Shown here: positions 19,276-26,522 of the stretch, piece by piece
Layout: every line of letters starts with the position of its first letter
How positions within the stretch are numbered: the first letter of the stretch is position 1
The notes under the pieces: model-generated
Told to the model about the DNA's origin: nothing
Database searches by the model: none
The model's input: only the letters and a program-made list of their open reading frames with translations
IMG/VR virus record: IMGVR_UViG_3300025131_007327
Span: 1-26,522 of that record
DNA from: a virus
Reading direction: 5' to 3' (one strand)
Length of the DNA: 26,522 bases
Program-made: the position numbers and the translations under genes

Positions 19276-19308
19276 GTGCGCCCGACCCCTTCCGGAGCCG
19301 GGACGCAC
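19276..19308 (-). promoter_or_regulatory. GNRA-capped hairpin between capsid-proximal and connector genes
   Basis: On the minus strand GTGCG-T-CCCG pairs with CGGG-CGCAC around an inner GCTCC/GGGGT stem closed by GGAA. No T-tract follows, so it is not a standard terminator. It may protect upstream capsid mRNA from decay or mark a processing site. Confidence 0.5.
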
Positions 19309-19328
19309 TATCACTTAACTACCTTCGC

Positions 19329-19616
19329 CTAAGTCTTTTGTGCTGCCTTCTTTTTGGCAGCCTTTTTGGGCTTTGGATCACCCGCCTTTCGCTTGTCAGC
19401 TTCAAGCTGTCGAGCGTAAGCGGCTTTGTGTCCATCGTCTGTTAAGTACCTCCCATCACGGGAGAATACTTGTAAGACGGCTTCTCCGGGCTTCTTCAAG
19501 CCACCGGCTTTCTTCCTCATTGCGGTGACGCAATCGGGAAAGGTTCCGGAGAGAATAACCGAAGTGCTTCCTTCTTTGGTGAGGACGCAAACTGCTTTGG
19601 GCGTTTGGTCACTCAT
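19329..19616 (-). CDS. small protein with lysine/alanine-rich tail, next to the capsid gene
   Basis: The protein has 95 residues, starting at the ATG at 19616, two bases after the capsid stop; an earlier in-frame start would lie inside the capsid gene. The first 60 residues are a compact alpha/beta unit (VCVLTKEGSTSVILSGTFPD, then LQVFSRDGRYLTDDGHKAAY). The end is KPKKAAKKKAAQKT, a highly basic tail. The position just after the major capsid protein is used by decoration or head-tail connector proteins. The basic tail could bind packaged DNA. The family is not recognised. Confidence 0.6.
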   Translation of the reverse strand: MSDQTPKAVCVLTKEGSTSVILSGTFPDCVTAMRKKAGGLKKPGEAVLQVFSRDGRYLTDDGHKAAYARQLEADKRKAGDPKPKKAAKKKAAQKT

Positions 19617-19618
19617 GA

Positions 19619-20482
19619 TCAGGAAACTACGATGCAAGTGTAAGCGGAGCCGTCCGAAACGGCTGCACCGAACATAACTCCGTAGCTCATCCACTGCTCT
19701 CTGGTCGCAGTAGAACCCCACACGCAAACCTGAATAGTCAGGTCCAAGCCTGGAATGTCCACGGTGGAAACGCTGTCGAGTTGGTTCGCAACAGACCCGG
19801 GAATGTTCGGAAGACCCGAACAAACTGCAATCGCATTAGGAGTAGCGGCAACGCCGTAGATGTTGGACTCAATAGAGCTTGCGTCCCACTTGGTTGCCAA
19901 GTGGATACCATCCCAACCAAACGCACCCTCTTGCGAGAGTTGGAAACCGTTTTTGTCGGTCGGAGCATTGGTGGCGTAGGCCGTGCCGTTGAGGATCAGA
20001 TGTCGCTCGTATCCCTTGGCGATACTTCCGTACGCGCTTGCCCTATCGGTCGCGTCAAAAGCCGTTTCGGCTCCTGCCGTGATTACGGTGTTGGTGCTGT
20101 ATCCAGCAGCCTTCCGGAATAGAGTCGCGCACTTGTCCCAAATGTGGTCACCGAGATCGTTGAGGTTTGCTCTCGCAATCCTCTCGAGTCTCTCGCCTTG
20201 CATGAACCCTTGAGAGCCCACGTGGAACGAGGCGTTACACTCGTTAACTGTTACTTCAATCGCTGTTGAAGTGGTGTCCCCACTCTCGTAATCGGAGGGG
20301 TTGTCAGCCGCGGTGCTCGTGGTCGCCGTTGAGACGATCTGAACTTTTTGCCGAGGCATGTAAACGGAGGTTCCGAAGTCCCGAGTGAAGGCACGCAGTG
20401 GTGCCAATCTGTTCCCGAGAGTCGTAACCGCTTCTTCCGCAAGTCGATCTACGATCAACGCGGCAGCATAGGTGTTAGCCAT
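19619..20482 (-). CDS. major capsid protein (HK97 fold)
   Basis: The protein has 287 residues and directly follows the protease/scaffold gene. The N-terminus (VDRLAEEAVTTLGNRLAPLR, FTRDFGTSVYMPRQKVQIVS) resembles P22-like/HK97-fold coats. Mid-region segments are SFHVGSQGFMQGERLERIAR, NDLGDHIWDKCATLFRKAAG and RHLILNGTAYATN, the last being the usual A-domain strand. The C-terminus (QVCVWGSTATREQWMSYGVM, then FGAAVSDGSAYTCIVVS) ends as capsid proteins often do. There is no separate N-terminal delta domain, in keeping with a scaffold encoded by the neighbour. The leader is A-rich without Shine-Dalgarno. Confidence 0.85.
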   Translation of the reverse strand: MANTYAAALIVDRLAEEAVTTLGNRLAPLRAFTRDFGTSVYMPRQKVQIVSTATTSTAADNPSDYESGDTTSTAIEVTVNECNASFHVGSQGFMQGERLERIARANLNDLGDHIWDKCATLFRKAAGYSTNTVITAGAETAFDATDRASAYGSIAKGYERHLILNGTAYATNAPTDKNGFQLSQEGAFGWDGIHLATKWDASSIESNIYGVAATPNAIAVCSGLPNIPGSVANQLDSVSTVDIPGLDLTIQVCVWGSTATREQWMSYGVMFGAAVSDGSAYTCIVVS

Positions 20483-20518
20483 AATGTGTGTTATTTAGTG
20501 TTGTCTGAAGTGTGAGGG

Positions 20519-20986
20519 TTATCCCCCCAAAATGGTAGAGTGCTTGGCGCGGAACGCTTTCCTCTTTGCAGCCTCTCCGTAATTACTGATGTCAAACGCT
20601 GCGTATTCAGCTTTGACTTTCTCTTCCGCGGTAGCGGAGTCTTCAGAGAGAACTTCGAGAGGCTCGTGTCCTGCTTGGGCCAAAGTCGCGTTTGCTTTCT
20701 CGTCAGCAGAATTACCCACCAATTCGATTTCAACGTTCTTTGCCTCAATCTCTTTTGCGTGATTTGCTTCGAGCTCTTTTCTCTGCTCGTCTAAAGCGTT
20801 TTGCATTGCCTGTGCGTGTCGCTCGTCTCTCACTACCAGAGCGGCAGCGTTAGTGGCGACGGTTTCGTCGAGCTCTTTTTTCATTGCCGCAAGTTCTGGT
20901 CCGAGATCCTCGGGACCAATTTCTGCAACTTCAAGAATTGGCTCTCCGTCGTTTTGTTTGTTATTGAATAGTTTAAAGAACTTCAT
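20519..20986 (-). CDS. nested scaffold protein from an internal start (Nu3-like)
   Basis: An in-frame ATG at 20986 (MKFFKLFNNKQNDG) follows directly on a proline/glutamate-rich linker (PPREPEPVENQTS) and begins a 155-residue protein made of the whole coiled-coil scaffold. Lambda makes Nu3 in this way from within gene C. The preceding bases are A-rich (CTCAAAATG), as for other starts here. Separate synthesis is an inference. Confidence 0.5.
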   Translation of the reverse strand: MKFFKLFNNKQNDGEPILEVAEIGPEDLGPELAAMKKELDETVATNAAALVVRDERHAQAMQNALDEQRKELEANHAKEIEAKNVEIELVGNSADEKANATLAQAGHEPLEVLSEDSATAEEKVKAEYAAFDISNYGEAAKRKAFRAKHSTILGG

Positions 20987-21595
20987 TTTGAGTCCGCTGG
21001 TTTGATTCTCGACCGGCTCGGGTTCCCTTGGTGGGAGGAGCTTGTCGAAAAAGTTTCGTGGCACGTTTTGCCATTGGAAGACGTCGACGTGGGCAGCTAG
21101 TGCTTGGGCCGGGAGAAGGGAAGAGACGAGGCCCACCTCTAGGGCTTCCTTCCCGTTCAACCAAATCTCGTCTTTTAGCCGTTGGGCAGCCTCTTCGTTC
21201 GAGATCCCAAGAGCTTTGGAGATCTTCCCCGAGATTGATTCGTTCATGGTACGCATTTGGCCCAACTGCCGTTCAAGGTCCTCCTCTGTTCCCCCTGAGT
21301 AGTTGCGCACTTCGTGGAACATTAACCACCCGTCTTCGGGCATGGTCAGTCGGTCCGGCCCAACCTCTAACGCTATCACACCGGCCATGCTGAACGCCAT
21401 GCCGTCTACCTGTGCGCTTACTTCTGCGTCGTGTTGTCGTATTGCGTTCAGAATAGCCTCCCCGTCGAGGACGCTCCCTCCCTCCGAGTGAATCCGAAGC
21501 AAGATCTCCTCTCCTTTGGATTCCTGGAATTGCCGGACGACGTCTCTCGGGTCCGTGGAACCCCCTATCGGTCCGTAAATAAGTATCTCTTTCAT
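20519..21595 (-). CDS. prohead protease (ClpP/S49-like) with C-terminal scaffold domain
   Basis: The protein has 358 residues. Residues 1-175 are a ClpP-type serine protease: IYGPIGG at the start, LRIHSEGGSVLDGEAILNAI, then VDGMAFSMAGVIAL with the likely nucleophile S69, and DGWLMFHEVRNYSGG with H94. Residues 204-358 are an acidic coiled coil (PELAAMKKELDETVATNAAA, DEQRKELEANHAKEIEAKNV), matching a scaffold as in lambda gpC/Nu3. It is needed for prohead assembly and maturation. Coupled by ATGA to the portal gene. Stop is 36 bases before the capsid start. Confidence 0.88.
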   Translation of the reverse strand: MKEILIYGPIGGSTDPRDVVRQFQESKGEEILLRIHSEGGSVLDGEAILNAIRQHDAEVSAQVDGMAFSMAGVIALEVGPDRLTMPEDGWLMFHEVRNYSGGTEEDLERQLGQMRTMNESISGKISKALGISNEEAAQRLKDEIWLNGKEALEVGLVSSLLPAQALAAHVDVFQWQNVPRNFFDKLLPPREPEPVENQTSGLKMKFFKLFNNKQNDGEPILEVAEIGPEDLGPELAAMKKELDETVATNAAALVVRDERHAQAMQNALDEQRKELEANHAKEIEAKNVEIELVGNSADEKANATLAQAGHEPLEVLSEDSATAEEKVKAEYAAFDISNYGEAAKRKAFRAKHSTILGG

Positions 21596-23058
21596 TCTGG
21601 CTCGTCTGTTGTGATTAAAGTGTTCGGTTCGATCCGTTCGTGCAGACCCAACTCTTCCGGGCTCACCTCCACCCCTTCGGAGTTGGTAGCGGATACCTGT
21701 CGCGCTACCTTAGTTCTGGTCACTTTGGAAATGGCTTGTTCCCTGCAATGCTGTTCGTAATCCTTCCCCTTGAACGCCTGGTATTCTTGCTCCGAGCACA
21801 AGCCCTTCTCTACTGCCTCTCGGAGAGCTCTCTGTTCCCGTCCATCGTCGACCGAGAGCTTCTCGGGCAAGCTAAAGGTCCACTTGAGCATGTCCCCGGG
21901 GGCTTCGATGTCATACCGGGGGTTGGCTCCTGCTTTAGCTAGAGCGTACGTGATTGCCCTCTTGGCAAGGTAGCGGAGACGCTTCTGACGCGCTTCGATT
22001 GCTTTCCTTGCTCGGACGATCTCTGCTCGTTCTGCTGTGCCTTGTCCCGGGCTTTTCCAGACCAGACTGTAGCACCAACCGATACCCACGATGCTCGCTC
22101 GAAGAATTCGGTCTTGGAAGTCGTTCCAAATGCTACCGGGGTTCTCGTGTTTGATTACGTCCAGTTCTTGGTCGCCAGAAATGTGCCGAATACCCGGAGC
22201 AATCTGTTCGTAAAGCACGCCCTCCTTTGTGGACGTATCAATCTCCCCCACCCACGCCGGGTCGTCGGGGTCCGGACCGTGAGGGGACTTCTCGACGAGG
22301 TAAAGTGACGAGATCAAGTTCTGACGGAGTGTCTCGAGCTCAGTGGACGTCATGCTGTTTTTCATGTCGTCCAGAGAGTGAGAAAACGCAGGGTAGCCTC
22401 TGGTCTGCTCGGGAAAGTCGCAGTCGTAGACGTGGATGAGATCCCGGGCTGACATGTCCTTAAAGTTTTTGCCGTCCTCCGTCTCGTTCACCCGGTAGGC
22501 TACCGGTCTGCCTCTCTTGTTGAAGATGACCCCGTCGTCAATGCGAAGCCCCCGGTACCTGCCTTTTGCTACTTCCTTGTCTGCCCTCAAGTTCCACACT
22601 TGGTAGGACGGTATAATCTGCAGTTGAGGAAACCCGCCCCGGCTCTCGGTGAGGAGCACGAAGCTCTCCCCGTCCCGGTCCATGCTTTTGGACACAACTT
22701 CGAGGAGCTCCCGCCAATCGTGACCGTTCCCTCGAACGTCGCACAGAGGATACCAAACGTTCTCAAGCCAACTCGACGCTTCGGACCCTTGCTCTGCGTC
22801 TGCCCCAAAGTAAATAGGAGCCCACGCCGAACCGACACTGTAACTTGCCTTCTGACGTATCGCTTCTTTGGCTGGTCCTTGGTTGAATACGAGCCGTCTC
22901 GAGAGAGCCGACAAAGTCTTGCGGTCCGCTTGTGGAATCAAGTCGCCAATACCCCAATCGGGGTTGCGGAGATCTGCCCCCCTGAAGTAGTTGTGACTCG
23001 CAGCGTGGGCGAACCTCTTCGAGGTAATGGGACTTCCGAACTGGTCTACAATCGACAT
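21592..23058 (-). CDS. portal protein (lambda gpB family)
   Basis: The protein has 488 residues. It includes the N-terminal RGADLRNPDWGIGDLIPQAD and SALSRRLVFNQGPAKEAIRQ. The wing region holds VVSKSMDRDGESFVLLTESR and DLIHVYDCDFPEQTRGYPAF, a motif I associate with lambda-type portals. The stem and C-terminal crown follow (SLVWKSPGQGTAERAEIVRA, RKAIEARQKRLRYLAKRAIT). The portal forms the dodecameric DNA gate. Length suits the family. It lies between the gpW-like gene and the protease, as in lambda (A, W, B, C). Confidence 0.9.
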   Translation of the reverse strand: MSIVDQFGSPITSKRFAHAASHNYFRGADLRNPDWGIGDLIPQADRKTLSALSRRLVFNQGPAKEAIRQKASYSVGSAWAPIYFGADAEQGSEASSWLENVWYPLCDVRGNGHDWRELLEVVSKSMDRDGESFVLLTESRGGFPQLQIIPSYQVWNLRADKEVAKGRYRGLRIDDGVIFNKRGRPVAYRVNETEDGKNFKDMSARDLIHVYDCDFPEQTRGYPAFSHSLDDMKNSMTSTELETLRQNLISSLYLVEKSPHGPDPDDPAWVGEIDTSTKEGVLYEQIAPGIRHISGDQELDVIKHENPGSIWNDFQDRILRASIVGIGWCYSLVWKSPGQGTAERAEIVRARKAIEARQKRLRYLAKRAITYALAKAGANPRYDIEAPGDMLKWTFSLPEKLSVDDGREQRALREAVEKGLCSEQEYQAFKGKDYEQHCREQAISKVTRTKVARQVSATNSEGVEVSPEELGLHERIEPNTLITTDEPE

Positions 23059-23061
23059 TTA

Positions 23062-23331
23062 TCAAAAACGCACCCCTGTGGTGCGGGTGGAAAGGGTGCA
23101 GTCGTTGTCAACCTCGTAGAGGACTCTGCCGATTATCTTCAGCATGTCAGCCTTGGTCCTGACGAGTTGCCCGGAGGCACTTTGTCCGTTGAGAGAGAAG
23201 CTCGTGGTTTCCAGGCTCTTGTCTGAATTAAGACAGTCGAGGGCAAGAGCCTTCTGCCTGACCCGAAGTTCTGCAATCGCTGACGCGTCGTCCTTCAACG
23301 CCAAGTAGATTTGCCGGTATAATTCTGCCAC
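23062..23331 (-). CDS. gpW-like head-tail joining protein
   Basis: The protein has 89 residues with a GTG start (23331) placed directly after a TAG. It starts with two helices (AELYRQIYLALKDDASAIAE, LRVRQKALALDCLNSDKS). A beta pair follows (TTSFSLNGQSASGQ), then a last helix (KADMLKIIGRVLYEV). The helix-beta-helix plan and the location between terminase and portal match lambda gpW. It is 20 residues longer than gpW. Assignment rests on size, position and secondary structure pattern. Confidence 0.65.
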   Translation of the reverse strand: MAELYRQIYLALKDDASAIAELRVRQKALALDCLNSDKSLETTSFSLNGQSASGQLVRTKADMLKIIGRVLYEVDNDCTLSTRTTGVRF

Positions 23332-23537
23332 CTAAAATCGACCCTAGTGCCGCGTCTCGAAAATAGTCAAAGCAAAGAGTTGAAGAACCTTCCTTTTTCC
23401 CAACCTGCAAAACTGAGCCAGACGGCCGTCTTCTCTGGTTAGCTATAAATGGTCCCGGGGGGGGAAGAAGGGCGTCGGAGAGGGGAATACCCCGCCCCCA
23501 CGCCCCTGCCCGTTCCGTCTATCGCATGTGTGAAGGC
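23332..23537. other. 206-base stretch without a gene, palindrome-rich
   Basis: I see no convincing coding frame here. It contains the perfect palindrome GACGGCCGTC (23421-23430). It also contains a nested hairpin GGGCGT/ACGCCC (23470-23475, 23500-23505) around GGGG-AATA-CCCC (23482-23493), and CCAGA/TCTGG flanking the first palindrome. No promoter could be assigned. Such structure inside a head-gene operon could be an RNA element or a relic of a lost gene. Confidence 0.4.
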
Positions 23538-23798
23538 TTAACTTGTGCTTGTATAGTAGTCTACCGAAGGTGCCGGTGTTTTGTTCCCCTTGCTTTCTCC
23601 ATCGAAAGAACAGAGAATTCTGACGCCTTCTTCCTCTCTAAAGTAAACTGCAGCCTCACCATACAACGGGGGGACTAAGCAAGGGCGGTACGTGCTCGGA
23701 GAGGGAGAGGGCTTTACTCCCTCTCTCCTTTCACGAATTACGCGTGTCGGCTCATTGCCCCAAGGAGAGAGGGTTTCAAGTTGGGAAGACTCTCCAAA
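23538..23798 (-). CDS. coding-like frame without a standard start between terL and the gpW-like gene
   Basis: One minus-strand frame is open for 87 codons, from just after a stop within terL to TAA (23540-23538), and reads like a protein. Segments include GNEPTRVIRERREGVKPSPS, TYRPCLVPPLYGEAAVYFRE and EEGVRILCSFDGESKGNKTP. No ATG or GTG occurs in frame. A TTG at 23666 would give 42 residues and an ATT at 23738 would give 66. Relative to terL it lies in the +1 frame. It may use a rare start, be fused to the terminase by shift, or be a gene that lost its start. The stretch also includes a 9-bp hairpin GAGAGGGAG/CTCCCTCTC (23699-23707, 23717-23725). Confidence 0.4.
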   Translation of the reverse strand, partial: FGESSQLETLSPWGNEPTRVIRERREGVKPSPSPSTYRPCLVPPLYGEAAVYFREEEGVRILCSFDGESKGNKTPAPSVDYYTSTS

Positions 23799-25494
23799 TC
23801 AGAGCGGCAGCTACCTGGTAGACCTCACAGTCCCACGCGTGGTTGTGCTTTTTCTTCCGGACCCACCTGACAGTCGGCTGTTTCGTTTTGGGGTGTAGGA
23901 ACTCCTCCCTCTCTTCGGAGTCGATCTGTTCCGTCCACGCGTCCCCAATGTCGAAACAGACTTGCCACGGGACGCCTTCCCCGGCTCGGAGTCTCGCCAA
24001 GACGTTCTTGATCTGATCCACCGCCAAATGGACGAGGGGGATTCTCTTCCCACAGGGAGCAACGACTGTCTTCCTTTTGGACATGAGTCGGAGGACCGTC
24101 CCTCCACCCGCTGCCGAGTGCCTGAACCCGCCCGAGGGGTCGCCCTTAATCGCCACCCAGCCGTAGCGTGCACAGAGATCGTAGACCCGAGTGGAGTCGT
24201 AACCGGAGTCGATGTAGGCGTGGTTGCTCTGCACCCCGTGATCCCTCATCACCTGGTCGAGCATCTCGTCGGTGTGAATCAACCCGTAGTAGACTCCCAC
24301 CGAGGACGCGTCTGCCCTCCACGCCCGTATGCACAACCAGTAGTGCCACTTCCCCACGTCGATGGTTGCGAACCTCATCACTTCCCCTTCGAGCTTCTCC
24401 CCTCCCGAGTAACTCCGACAGCTCTCCTCACCGTAGTCAAGGTCCTCCTGAGAGAGAGTAAGGGCGTCATCCCACGGCTTTGCCATTTGCTTTTGCACGA
24501 ACTGTTGCATTGGCAACGACTGTCCGGTCTTCAACGCGTCCTGTGCCACGATGTGTTCGAGTGCGATATCTGCCCAAGGGGAACGCCAAAGAGTGAAAGC
24601 ATTCAGGTGGAAACTAATGTGGCCAGGAAGGTGAGCTTCCCGGGTGATCTCGTACTTTGATCTCTCACAGAGCTTCCGACGGTTCTTGGTCGTGTCCTTC
24701 AACGCAGTAGAGCAGTTGGCGCACTCGTAAACCGCCTTCCTTGACCTCTCGGCTGCCGTCCCCTCGTCGGGATACTTCAGTTGCTCAAGTTCGAAGGGCT
24801 GTGAGTCTTTGCACTTCGGGCAAGAGAACGACCAAACTCTTTGTTCCCCTTGGTGGTGAATCAACGTGAAGTCGTCTCCCACGACCTCCTCCCTTTCTCC
24901 CGCGTGCAAAAACCCCGCTTGCCCGAGAAACACGGCACGGCCGTTCCATCGTCGGTGGAGCCGCTTTAGAATCTCGCCAATCATCCCTTGCTTCCACAGC
25001 CACACTTCGTCACCAATCACCCACCGCTCGCTCTTGGATTGTAGGCCACTCATGTTTGCACCAGTCAAGTGGATTGGGGCTCTTGGAATTATCAGTTCCA
25101 TTTTTCGCCACTTGCCTCGTTCGGTCGGGAGCTTCGTCTTCAAAGGGACGCAAGCTGCCAGCGTGGGCCACAGCCCGGTCTCTGCCCAATCTCTCACGTC
25201 CTCATTCGTCTGACCGGAAATCATCATTGGACCCGGGTCCTCACTGAGAACGTTACAAGCAAGTGCTTCAATCATCGTGGACTTTCCCGAGCCAACCGGG
25301 GTGGTGATCGAAATGACCTTGTTCCCGTTGTCCCGTATTTCCTTCATTGGCTCCGTCCACCACGGAGTGTATTCCGGACGGTAATTCGTGGCGTCGGTGC
25401 TCCGGAACAGTTTGACGTGCTCTCGGCACCACTCGGAAGGACTCAGGCTGGTCCGTCTCTGGACGGCTCCTCGGTAACAATCGGTAAGGTTCAT
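23776..25494 (-). CDS. terminase large subunit (lambda gpA family)
   Basis: The protein has 572 residues. The ATPase domain has Walker A TPVGSGKST (65-73) and Walker B RWVIGDE (157-163, D162/E163). A CPKC...CANC zinc-binding pair around residues 230-270 is typical of gpA-type terminases. The nuclease domain begins near FATIDVGKWHYWLCIRAW, and IDSGYDST supplies further acidic residues. The enzyme cuts concatemers and drives DNA into the prohead at the portal. It starts with an ATGA overlap with the small subunit. Family membership suggests cohesive-end (cos) packaging. Confidence 0.93.
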   Translation of the reverse strand: MNLTDCYRGAVQRRTSLSPSEWCREHVKLFRSTDATNYRPEYTPWWTEPMKEIRDNGNKVISITTPVGSGKSTMIEALACNVLSEDPGPMMISGQTNEDVRDWAETGLWPTLAACVPLKTKLPTERGKWRKMELIIPRAPIHLTGANMSGLQSKSERWVIGDEVWLWKQGMIGEILKRLHRRWNGRAVFLGQAGFLHAGEREEVVGDDFTLIHHQGEQRVWSFSCPKCKDSQPFELEQLKYPDEGTAAERSRKAVYECANCSTALKDTTKNRRKLCERSKYEITREAHLPGHISFHLNAFTLWRSPWADIALEHIVAQDALKTGQSLPMQQFVQKQMAKPWDDALTLSQEDLDYGEESCRSYSGGEKLEGEVMRFATIDVGKWHYWLCIRAWRADASSVGVYYGLIHTDEMLDQVMRDHGVQSNHAYIDSGYDSTRVYDLCARYGWVAIKGDPSGGFRHSAAGGGTVLRLMSKRKTVVAPCGKRIPLVHLAVDQIKNVLARLRAGEGVPWQVCFDIGDAWTEQIDSEEREEFLHPKTKQPTVRWVRKKKHNHAWDCEVYQVAAALIWRVFPT

Positions 25495-25985
25495 TTTCTG
25501 TGGGCTGCCGCTTTTTTCAGATCACCTCGTAGCTCTTTCTCCACTGCAGCTCTTGCAGCTTTCCAGGGTCGGCTTCGGGCAGTCGACCGAGCCTCTTTCC
25601 ACTCGTCGACGAACGGAGTCAACTCCTTTTCGATTTGAGCAGGAGTAAGCCCGGAAAGACGGGAGGGCAGCTCTGACAGGATTGCTGAGTCGAACGAGTC
25701 GCAGACTCCCGCCACTTCCGCTAAAGCTACTTCGAGTTCCTTCCGGGGTAAATACTCCTCGTCCAAGATGGCAAGTAGCCTTTGCTCCTTCTCCGTGGCC
25801 GTGTCAATTCTCTCAATTTCTGCCCTCTTCTTCCTGTCGGCCAACTCCGCTCCTCCGAGACTTAGGTCGTTCTGCCACTTCTTCCACGTGGCGAGGCTGA
25901 CCCCTCTCTCTCTCGCAAGCTCTAACTGTGTCTTTCCGCTGCCGTCTTTGACGGGTCTTCCCCGTTTCGTTTTACCTTCTGCCAT
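25491..25985 (-). CDS. terminase small subunit (Nu1-like)
   Basis: The protein has 164 residues. I choose the ATG at 25985, which overlaps the preceding gene by 14 bases; a start at 26159 would add a long out-of-character stretch overlapping that gene. The N-terminus (EGKTKRGRPVKDGSGKTQLE) leads into an HTH (LARERGVSLATWKKWQNDL) for binding the packaging site. A helical charged body follows (AEIERIDTATEKEQRLLAIL) and a basic end that would contact the large subunit. Position and size suit terS. Confidence 0.78.
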   Translation of the reverse strand: MAEGKTKRGRPVKDGSGKTQLELARERGVSLATWKKWQNDLSLGGAELADRKKRAEIERIDTATEKEQRLLAILDEEYLPRKELEVALAEVAGVCDSFDSAILSELPSRLSGLTPAQIEKELTPFVDEWKEARSTARSRPWKAARAAVEKELRGDLKKAAAHRK

Positions 25986-26457
25986 TGGGAGTCTCTTGGT
26001 CGTTTTTGTGAGACGCGGCGTATTCTCCGGGCATTTGTGAGCCCTTCGAACGTCGAGCAAGAGCCGAGCCGACAAAGTAGAAGTCTTCCAGACAGGAGTC
26101 TTCGGGCAGGTAGGGTCTCCTCGCCCTCCCCGGTTGCTTTTTGACAAACGCATTCCCAACCCCTCCGTAGAATGGGGTCGTCAATTTGCTCAAGCACCCG
26201 TAATTCTCGAACAGCAGACAGCGGGACTCGTGGGAAAGACCCCGGACCCACGTCTCGAATTCTCCCCGGGCGGCTTGAACTCTCTGCCTTGCCCTCAAGG
26301 TTCTCCGAATCCACCGTCCAGAGGACAGGTAGACGCACATGTCCCTCCTCTCCTCAAACTCGGCTTCCTCGGTGATGAAACGCTCAAGAGTTCTCTCCCT
26401 TTCCCTAATGGTTTCGAGGAACTCGGCAGCTTTTTGAATTAATTCGGTTCGGTTCAT
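25972..26457 (-). CDS. protein of unknown function, first gene of the packaging operon
   Basis: The protein has 161 residues. It begins with a long charged helix (TELIQKAAEFLETIRERERT, LERFITEEAEFEERRDMCVY). A middle part follows with arginine clusters (RRTLRARQRVQAARGEFETW) and a C-terminal part that includes KKQPGRARRPYLPEDSCLED. No membrane span or known motif is seen. It overlaps the small terminase by 14 bases and starts 65 bases from the window end, in the position where many phages encode an HNH nuclease or packaging accessory. No HNH residues are visible. Confidence 0.6.
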   Translation of the reverse strand: MNRTELIQKAAEFLETIRERERTLERFITEEAEFEERRDMCVYLSSGRWIRRTLRARQRVQAARGEFETWVRGLSHESRCLLFENYGCLSKLTTPFYGGVGNAFVKKQPGRARRPYLPEDSCLEDFYFVGSALARRSKGSQMPGEYAASHKNDQETPNGRR

Positions 26458-26522
26458 TGGTTCGTTGCTTAATAGCTATTGATATTTTCGCAAACTTTGC
26501 AAAAAAAGCCCGAAGATGCCCT
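26458..26522. other. window end: possible packaging site region with two palindromes and an 8-bp terminal repeat
   Basis: This non-coding end lies directly upstream of the terminase operon, where cos sites occur. It holds the perfect palindrome AATAGCTATT (26471-26480) and GCAAA-C-TTTGC (26490-26500), then GATGCCCT (26515-26522), identical to bases 1-8. Palindromes of this kind could bind the small terminase. A filled-in cohesive end or a circular assembly overlap would explain the repeat. Confidence 0.45.

Noticed and set aside
22600-24660. Long plus-strand frames opposite the portal and terminase genes (22600-23226 and 23962-24660)
   Set aside because: They lie wholly antisense to confidently identified genes, have no recognisable domains, and are expected from codon bias.
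1-26522. CRISPR arrays, tRNA genes, insertion sequences, integrase or attachment sites
   Set aside because: No regularly spaced repeats, cloverleaf-like genes, transposase or recombinase motifs were seen on either strand.

Overview
The window reads as an essentially complete small tailed-phage genome (class Caudoviricetes, probably a siphovirus). It holds a lambda-type head module (terminase pair, gpW-like protein, portal, ClpP-like protease with nested scaffold, HK97-fold capsid), a tail module with a tail-assembly-chaperone frameshift and a tape measure, a lysis group, and a replication, recombination and DNA-modification block. No ribosomal RNA, tRNA, integrase, lysogeny repressor or bacterial housekeeping gene was seen, so a virulent life style is the simplest reading. 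The host cannot be named. Most starts lack a Shine-Dalgarno sequence and sit behind A/C-rich leaders, which suggests a host that initiates without one. The first 8 and last 8 bases are identical (GATGCCCT), and the ends fall just upstream of the terminase genes. Both facts fit a natural phage terminus or a circular contig.

Layout. A divergent control region at 7081-7185 splits the map. Leftward on the minus strand (7080 to 1) runs the early/middle block: ribbon-helix-helix-like protein, small membrane proteins, OB-fold-like protein, RecE-like exonuclease, VRR-NUC nuclease, winged helix protein, replisome organiser, a stand-alone DnaA domain IV protein, two DNA methyltransferases, a HAD phosphatase and an M15 endolysin. 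If the ends join, the same strand continues from 26457 down to 10202 through terminase, head, connector, tail and lysis genes. Rightward from 7186 run five plus-strand genes of unknown role. They are followed at 9438-10195 by two tandem promoter-RNA-terminator cassettes that meet the late operon head-on.

Cooperation. The phage has no polymerase or helicase of its own. The DnaA-domain protein and the organiser presumably bring the host replisome to the phage origin. The exonuclease, VRR-NUC and OB-fold proteins form a recombination set. The two methylases probably protect the DNA from host restriction. Neighbouring minus-strand genes overlap by ATGA, GTGA or TAATG almost throughout, which implies translational coupling.

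Most notable: (1) two paralogous non-coding RNA genes whose 5' ends pair with the bases just before their terminators, with a compensatory base-pair change between copies; (2) a full-length alternative reading frame across the C5 methyltransferase; (3) a tail-terminator-like domain fused to seven DUF285/BspA-like repeats; (4) a -1 frameshift site CCCAAAG; (5) several micro-genes and a start-less coding-like frame between terL and gpW.
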